Source: Portulaca oleracea (taxonomy: Eukaryota; Streptophyta; Magnoliopsida; Caryophyllales; Portulacaceae). From it: a stretch of DNA of 64,000 nucleotides. The position numbers and the translations under genes were made by a program. Below the pieces are notes generated by a model. It saw nothing but the letters and a program-made list of their open reading frames with translations, was not told the DNA's origin and searched no databases. The DNA is taken from assembly GCA_029582165.1 (NCBI GenBank), contig CM055880.1, forward strand, positions 3,534,001 through 3,598,000, read 5' to 3'. Shown here one piece after another: positions 58,901 through 64,000 of the stretch. Numbering within the stretch: the first letter of the stretch is position 1; each line of letters starts with the position of its first letter.

Positions 58901-60530
58901 AGGCCAAACAATGATCACCTTGGTTTCACTTAGGGGAATTATTTTGTGTGTTATCTTCTTCCTGAGCTCCCCAAGAACAATCGGCTGTTCCGAGCTGCAT
59001 ACAAGGCTTCGAGATAGCCATTTCACATTTTCATCCCCAACCTTCCCTATTATCCGCTGTAAGTTAGGTTCTTCCTCCTTCTGTTGCTCTATCATAGTTT
59101 TATCGTTCACTTCTGTCTTTTTCCTCCACACCTGCCTAACTATTTTCCTTGGTTGCTTCTTTCTCCAAACCTTCTTCACTTTCTGCCCACCTCCATGCCG
59201 TTGATATGCTCCTCTAGCTCTCTTGATTATGACTCTTTCTCCTCTAATCATCCTTCTACCCATTCCATTAAGACAGCGAGTCATATCCTCTTTGTTACCA
59301 AAGTGTACAAAACCATATCTTCCATCTCTGCCTTTTGCACTTGGGATATATGTGTGTACTACCTGACCATACCTTCGGAATACTCCTGCCAGTCCATACA
59401 TGTCAAGGTTCTTAGGGAGATTTCCAACATAGACTGCCCATTCTCCTCTATCTCCCCTTCCCCTCGCCATGTAAATGGGCTGATTCAACTGATGAATGGT
59501 TGAGAACTCTTTAGTATACCATTTGCGTTATCACTGAGAGCCTCTTGAGATTAGTTATCATTTTTTCCCATGTTACTAATATTCTCGATCCGTTCCATAT
59601 TAATTGTCTTAATTTTGATTTTTACGGTCTCCAATATCACTTTTTGATCGATAATTTCTTATATAATATGCTATTAACAATCGTAATATTATACTTTTAT
59701 GACAGTATTTTCCACCTACCTATGAAGACTCCAGTAGAACTCTTTTCCACCTTCTCCCCCTCTTCTCTATCGCTCTCCTTTCTCTCAATTGATGCTGTAC
59801 GTCCTATCAACAAAAACTTACTATAAATTAGCTACTGACTCCTGTCTCTGTCTCTGAGATAACTACTTGTAAGTTTCATAAGTTTTGAAAAGGAATGTAC
59901 CAAACTGTTCATGACAAATATAGCAGGGTTTTTGCTTTTTGGACCCTGAATTTTAGGGGTATTTATTTTTTGGACCTCCATATTTCAAAGTTTATATTTT
60001 GGACCCTATATATATATGGCACCTTTTATTTGTTTCAAGTTGAAAACAATGATATATAACGATTTGTTATATAAGATAGAGTATAAATAAATAGTGTAAA
60101 AATCGCAAAAAGAAGATTAGGATTTGGATTTTGTAATTACCAGCTCTTTTGTTACCATGGACAGGCCCGTTTCTGAGGCATGTCCCTGGTGGATATATCA
60201 AGTGCACAGCGCAGGTATATCCCTCACAACACTCTATTCCTTCTTCCGGAAAACATATTTCATTACTGCATGATTCATCACTCTTCCCCACCACTTCTTT
60301 AATCACTGTTTGGGCTCCTCCAAATGTTGAAACTACAATTTTACAACAACCACCTCAATTAATTATAAATAATTAAGTTCCATAATTAAAGGATAATTAT
60401 CAAAAATACAAACAACGATTTAATTAATGGGGGATAAATTCAATTAATTAAAGTAGACATATATATTACCCATTGCACTAATCAAAAGTAGTGCAAAAAC
60501 AGCAAACTTGGGAAGCTTAAGGAAACCCAT
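55947..60530 (-). CDS. Two-domain secreted cystine-knot protein, gene D, with SINE and LINE in intron 2
   Basis: Minus-strand exons 60530-60470, 60332-60141 and 56095-55947 join in frame (61+192+149 = 402 bases, 133 residues); all GT-AG, phase 1. Signal peptide MGFLKLPKFAVFALLLISAM. Domain 1 is C-x4-C-x7-CC-x4-C-x10-C with CCEGYTC; it lacks the extra cysteine present in gene C. Domain 2 is C-x6-C-x7-CC-x4-C-x13-C, ending QQPRA. Intron 2 is about 4 kb because a SINE and a LINE (within an older MITE) are inserted; homology to intron 2 of gene C is lost after about 60060. The exons show no damage. It is the only minus-strand copy with a fully open frame. The enzyme-inhibitor or antimicrobial role is inferred. 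Confidence 0.78.
56125..56340 (-). mobile_element. tRNA-derived SINE in intron 2 of gene D
   Basis: Minus strand begins GCCAAGAGGTCCACC, has a polymerase III B-box GGTTCGAATCT (56296-56306), and ends in TTG followed by A9. A 15-bp flank AAAAAATGTATAGTA / AAAAAATGTTTAGTA (56341-56355, 56110-56124; one mismatch) is the target duplication. Its 3' end lies about 30 bp before the exon 3 acceptor. Confidence 0.82.
56856..57380 (-). pseudogene. LINE endonuclease C-terminus fused to zf-RVT region
   Basis: The start (YTWMRKNAASRIDKFLV) is the end of an L1 endonuclease. It runs straight into CPFCLDQGETIDHLLLNCPFS, the zinc-binding region found after the reverse transcriptase. The whole RT is missing between them, so an internal deletion of several kb is placed near 57310. 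Confidence 0.8.
57362..57916 (-). pseudogene. LINE endonuclease N-terminal part
   Basis: Frame 57916-57629 starts MRIVAWNIRGLG and has IVETKHSK. Frame 57613-57362 has LIYAPSEHEDR and VMGDFNEV. These are APE-type endonuclease motifs of L1 ORF2, split by a frame break. Confidence 0.82.
57919..59488 (-). pseudogene. LINE ORF1
   Basis: The main frame 59488-58424 (354 aa) starts with an RRM-like domain (WAVYVGNLPKNL ... YGFVHFGNKEDM) and continues with a DUF4283-like region (IGVPPHGWVAENF). A second frame, 58314-57919, with a coiled-coil stretch (KRLVEKVEELKRRM) and basic tail is probably the shifted C-terminal part. Confidence 0.75.
59602..60140. other. Remaining intron 2 of gene D
   Basis: 59602-59712 is the rest of the MITE-like sequence split by the LINE. 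59713-60055 is unrecognised. 60056-60140 matches intron 2 of gene C. Confidence 0.55.
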
Positions 60531-60603
60531 CCTTCTCTCCAATGTATTTTAGTTTTGGTGATACTTTGAAGTTGCTTGCTTCATTCTTACGTGCAAGTCT
60601 CTC

Positions 60604-60611
60604 TATTTATA
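60604..60611 (-). promoter_or_regulatory. TATA box of knottin gene D
   Basis: TATAAATA on the minus strand in GGCTATAAATAGAGAG, about 74 bp upstream of the ATG. Confidence 0.7.
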
Positions 60612-60810
60612 GCCGGGGCTTTTCTTCATTATATTATGTCATTCAATTGGAGTTTGCCACGTACACAAATTATATATCATATATTCCCTCCGTCTCAAAT
60701 TATTTATCCACTATTTCATTTTTGGATCTTTCAAAATTACATCCACTTTTTTTTAAATGGAAACTTTTATTTTATTGAAATTATTAAAATACACTTAATT
60801 TGAATTTGAA

Positions 60811-61048
60811 GGCTCCGTTCTTTTATGCGGTACTGCAAGTTACCGCTGCACACCTTACCGCAACTTACCACAATTCACCATAATCCACCACACCTTTCCA
60901 TTTATCTTTATAATAAAATTCCAAAAGTTTCAAATAATTATAAAAACTTTCAACACCCATTTATTATTTCCACAACTTATAACCACAATCCACCGTAACT
61001 CACCACAAATTACAGCACCGCAAACTTACCGCATAAAATAATGGTACC
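60811..61048. mobile_element. Tourist-like MITE upstream of gene D
   Basis: Starts GGCTCCGTTCTTTTATGCGG and ends CCGCATAAAATAATGGTACC, with an interior of ACCACAATYYACC repeats. The corresponding site upstream of gene C is empty. Confidence 0.65.
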
Positions 61049-61164
61049 TAAAAATAATTAAATATATGAGGGAAAAGTGTAAGCAATAGTTTTGAATTTA
61101 AAATGAAGGGTATTATTAGTATTTTATTATTAATTGAGATTAATTTATTGAATTTAAAATTAAG

Positions 61165-61580
61165 GGCTTTCGTGTAGAAACATTATCCCGGCACTTAGAA
61201 GAGAACTAAACTTTCATCATAATTGATGAACACTTAAACAATCGACAAAGAGCCAATATTGACACTAGAATTTGGATATTACCAACAAAAAACAAAACAA
61301 AAAAAAGAACATTAATAATGATCCTCCATTACAGAAGAAAAACGTGCCGAGAAAGTGATTGCGCTTTTCCTTTTTGTTTCCTGATTTTATTTTCCTACAC
61401 ATATATAGGACCAGTAGAATTGTAGAAACCATAACTCATATGATTAGTGTTCGATAAAAATCTCAGTGATATTTTCTATGGGAAAATTTTTCATAGAAAA
61501 ACTTTTATTTTTTTCAGGAAAAATTTCTCTTACACTCGGCTAAAGGGAAATTTTCCTTAAGAAAAGGTGGGAAGTTACGA
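61165..61580. repeat. Duplicated flank segment, copy 3
   Basis: Diverged copy of 11865-12375 and 47565-48085 in the same (+) orientation, although gene D is on the minus strand. Confidence 0.65.
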
Positions 61581-62072
61581 ATTTGTTGTAAAATTTTTCT
61601 CAAGATAAAAGTACAATTAAACATGAGAAAATAACTCAACTTGGAAAATTTGATTGTTTCCCCAAAATTTTGACCACTAAACGCACAAATTTTCTGTTGG
61701 TTTTGTGTGGCCCACTGGATCCTCGAGGTGCCCACTGGATCCTCGAGGTCCAGATTGAAGGAGAATTCGAGGCTTCACCAGCATTAGATGGGACGCTAGC
61801 AGCGCCCCTCACAGAAGGCAACAATACGGAGACGCTACCAGCATCATATTGGTGCTACCAGCATGTATATCACGGTAAAACGGGCATCAGGCGGCGCTAC
61901 CCCCTGGCTTTGCCCGCTACGGGCACTCACTCCAGAAGGCATCAGTGTATGATGCGGCTAGCGCCTCAAGGCGCGGCCAGCATCTCAGTTCCAGTTTTTT
62001 GTCTGCGGCGGAATTGAGTTAGGCGCCCGTAGGTTAATTAATGTTCAACCAAGTTTCCTTCCCTCACCAACA

Positions 62073-62136
<64 letters not shown>

Positions 62137-62505
62137 TCTATTTCTCCACCATAATCACCTAGAGCAAGAGAGCGAGAAAATATTGAGAGAGAGAGTCTCA
62201 CCAATATTTTCTCCAGTGTATGCTGAGAGATTGTGAGTTGAAAGTTTGAGAGATTGGTATTGTAATCTCCTTTGTTGATCGCATCACACCCTGTGATAGT
62301 GATCGAGTTGTCCTCCCTTTCTCATATAGTGTATTATTTTTTGGTTGTCACCGTTCGTGGGTTTTTCTCTGAGTTCTTCGGTTTCCAACGTAAATATGGT
62401 GTTTGATTTTAATTATCACTTATTTTTCGTTCCTAAATTTTGTCGTAATATCCGTCATCTCAATTTATTTCGGTTCCGCTATTATCTTGCTTATTTCCTA
62501 ACTAG
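61581..62505. other. Probable LTR region of the right-edge copia
   Basis: The stretch before the primer-binding site should contain a 5' LTR. Transcript-like purine-rich text (GAGAGAGAGTCTCACC) and a CCTGTGATAGTGATCGAG run are present, but I could not fix the LTR start or find its pair, which would lie outside the window. Confidence 0.4.
62073..62132. repeat. (TG)n(TA)n microsatellite
   Basis: About nine TG units followed by about 21 TA units. Confidence 0.95.
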
Positions 62506-62527
62506 TGGTATCAGACCAAGGTAGAGA

Positions 62528-63318
62528 TGACTTCAATCATGAAGTGTGATATTCCAAAATTAGATGGAACGAGGAGTTTCACTATGTGGATGAAGGCGGT
62601 CCTCATTCAGTACGGGTTATGGGATGTGATTGGGTATCCTGACACGAAAACTGATGAAACAATGAGCGATGAAGATTTCAAAAAGCTATAGAAGGACATC
62701 AAAGGCAACTTGAGTCCAAGGAAATGGAAGAAGCAGGAAGATAAGGTTCTGGCAGGGATCCAGCTGTGTTTGGCAGAGCATATTCAGAGAGAGGTGATGC
62801 ATTTTGAGAAACCTCGGGAGCTCTGGATCAAACTGGAAGAGCTGTACATGTCAAAGAGTCTTGCCTACAAGTACCGTATGAAGGAGAAACTCTACATACT
62901 GCGAATGCCCACAGGTACTTCTATGCAAGCACATCTTAGGGAATTTGATTATATTATTAATGAGATAGAATCAATGGATGTGAAACACACTGATGAGGAT
63001 AAGGCTTTGCATTTAATCCTGTCCCGACCTGCATCACATAAACAATTTAAGGAGATCATATTGTATGGGAACCGTGGTGTCTTCCTTAACCTTAGTGCAG
63101 TAAAGGCTAGTTTACTGTCTAAGGAGAGACTTGATACCGAGGGTGATGACAAGGGGAGTGATGCTTTGTTTGTAAGGGGAGGGAATAATGATCGTAAAGG
63201 AAATGGGTCTAGAGGGAAGTCTAAACACCGTTCAAAGTCTAGGAATCCTCACAAGAATAAGAAGTGTAACTACTGTAGTAAGATGGGGCATATAGAGAAG
63301 GATTGTTGGACGAAATAG
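62528..63318 (+). pseudogene. Copia Gag (right-edge element)
   Basis: The N-terminal part from ATG 62528 (KCDIPKLDGTRSFTMWM) ends at TAG 62690. The frame continues from 62710 with LCLAEHIQREV, LWIKLEELYMSKSLAYKY and a CCHC knuckle CNYCSKMGHIEKDC. A premature stop therefore splits an otherwise ordinary gag. Confidence 0.82.
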
Positions 63319-63452
63319 AAAGATCAGAAGCAGGGTAGTAAGGATAACCACACCAAACCTGGTACCTCAAACTATGTCGAGTCTGATACAGATGGTGATG
63401 GGTTTGTAGTTGCGGATGATGCCTTGGCTACCACATCGAGTAGGATAGCTAG

Positions 63453-63981
63453 ATATGAGTGGGTTCTTGATACGGGAGGCACCTAGCATATGTGTCCTCA
63501 TAAGGATTGGTTCGAGTCTTATGATCAGTATTGACACCGACGTAGTAGTCATGGGTAACGACACAGCCTACAAGGTTGCAGGGATTGGAAGCATTAAGAT
63601 CAAGACTCATGATGGCATTGTTAGAACTCTGAAGAAGGTTTGTCATATTCCTAACATGACCTGCGATTTGATTCCAGAAGAACTATGGTCAGGTAATCCA
63701 GTAAATTATTCTAATTTAAGAATTTTTGGATGTCATGTATATATGCCCATGTGAATGAGGGGAAGCTATCCCCTAGGGCTGTTAAATGCATGTTTCTAGG
63801 TTATGAGTCTGAGTCTAAGGGATACAGAATGTGGTGTCCTGACTTGAAGAAAGTTATACAATCTAGAGATGTAACCTTTAATGAAACTGCTATGTTATAT
63901 GGGATGGAATCTACCGGTATTTCTGATGATGCAGGAAATCAGAAGGAGAATGAAGGAAGAGCAGTGTTCGAGGTGGAGTAG
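63453..63981 (+). pseudogene. Copia protease joined to integrase tail by deletion
   Basis: WVLDTGGT followed by TAG (63484) and HMCPHKDWF is the protease active site with a stop. The frame 63455-63754 then reads KVCHIPNMTCDLI and jumps directly to ELWSGNPVNYSNLRIFGC, the C-terminal integrase region; KLSPRAVKCMFLGYESESKGY follows in another frame. The integrase core is missing. Confidence 0.78.
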
Positions 63982-64000
63982 GTTGAGGCTCAAGGTGGAG

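Larger units (their letters stand above)
56485..59584 (-). mobile_element. LINE (L1-type) with reverse transcriptase deleted
   Basis: Bounded by the duplication TCGATCCGTTCCATATT at 56468-56484 and 59585-59601, with a short A tail on the 3' side (T-run at 56483-56490). It retains the 5' end, ORF1, endonuclease and a C-terminal zf-RVT region, but no RT core. About 3.1 kb against 6 kb or more for complete plant L1s. The target is a MITE-like sequence in intron 2 of gene D. Confidence 0.85.
62506..64000 (+). mobile_element. Decayed Ty1/copia element, cut by the window edge
   Basis: Primer-binding site TGGTATCAGACC at 62506, then gag, protease and an integrase remnant on the + strand. Stop codons in gag and in the protease active-site region, plus a large deletion into integrase, show it is dead. 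Confidence 0.82.

Noticed and set aside
58336..59503. Several plus-strand frames opposite the LINE
   Set aside because: Antisense shadows of LINE ORF1; no supporting motifs.

Overview
This window is plant nuclear DNA: AT-rich, with intron-bearing small secreted-protein genes, dense MITEs and several classes of plant retrotransposon. The family content points to Caryophyllales, probably Amaranthaceae. That rests on cystine-knot domains of the amaranth alpha-amylase-inhibitor / Mirabilis-Phytolacca antimicrobial-peptide type; the species itself is not proven from sequence.

The host genes are one cluster of secreted cystine-knot (knottin) genes in two related subfamilies. Subfamily 1 has two exons: a signal-peptide exon, then one exon encoding a chain of roughly 36-residue six-cysteine domains. 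Copy A (2838-5718) has nine domains, copy B (8661-10115) has four, and an orphan exon 1 lies at 54373-54436 on the minus strand. Subfamily 2 has three exons: a signal peptide, a first knottin domain and a second knottin domain. Copies are E (13609-14779, +), F (30351-45257, +), C (48510-49247, -, frameshifted in exon 1) and D (55947-60530, -). Two broken pieces lie at 17829-17882 (-) and 52699-52858 (+). Signal-peptide exons, intron phase (1), TATA boxes and flanking DNA are shared, so the cluster grew by local direct and inverted duplication.

Transposable elements fill most of the rest. A complete young Ty3/gypsy chromovirus (30447-43895, 3.4-kb LTRs, TSD ATTTT) sits in intron 1 of gene F. 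A complete but decayed Ty1/copia element (18163-23376, TSD TAGGC) carries a patch of plastid-type 23S rDNA inside its RNase H region. A solo LTR lies at 24684-25570, a truncated copia at 52859-54012, and a decayed copia at the right edge (from about 62506). An internally deleted LINE (56485-59584) and a SINE (56125-56340) lie in intron 2 of gene D. DNA elements include foldback elements with 9-bp target duplications, a hAT-type G-rich MITE, CACTA-like, Stowaway-like and Tourist-like MITEs, and an element carrying a 22/66-bp satellite.

The most biologically interesting system is the knottin cluster: multi-headed secreted cystine-knot proteins whose domain number varies in exact repeat units, beside two-domain relatives that keep closed reading frames despite large intronic insertions. 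Their role as defence inhibitors or antimicrobial peptides is inferred from the fold pattern and not shown by the sequence.
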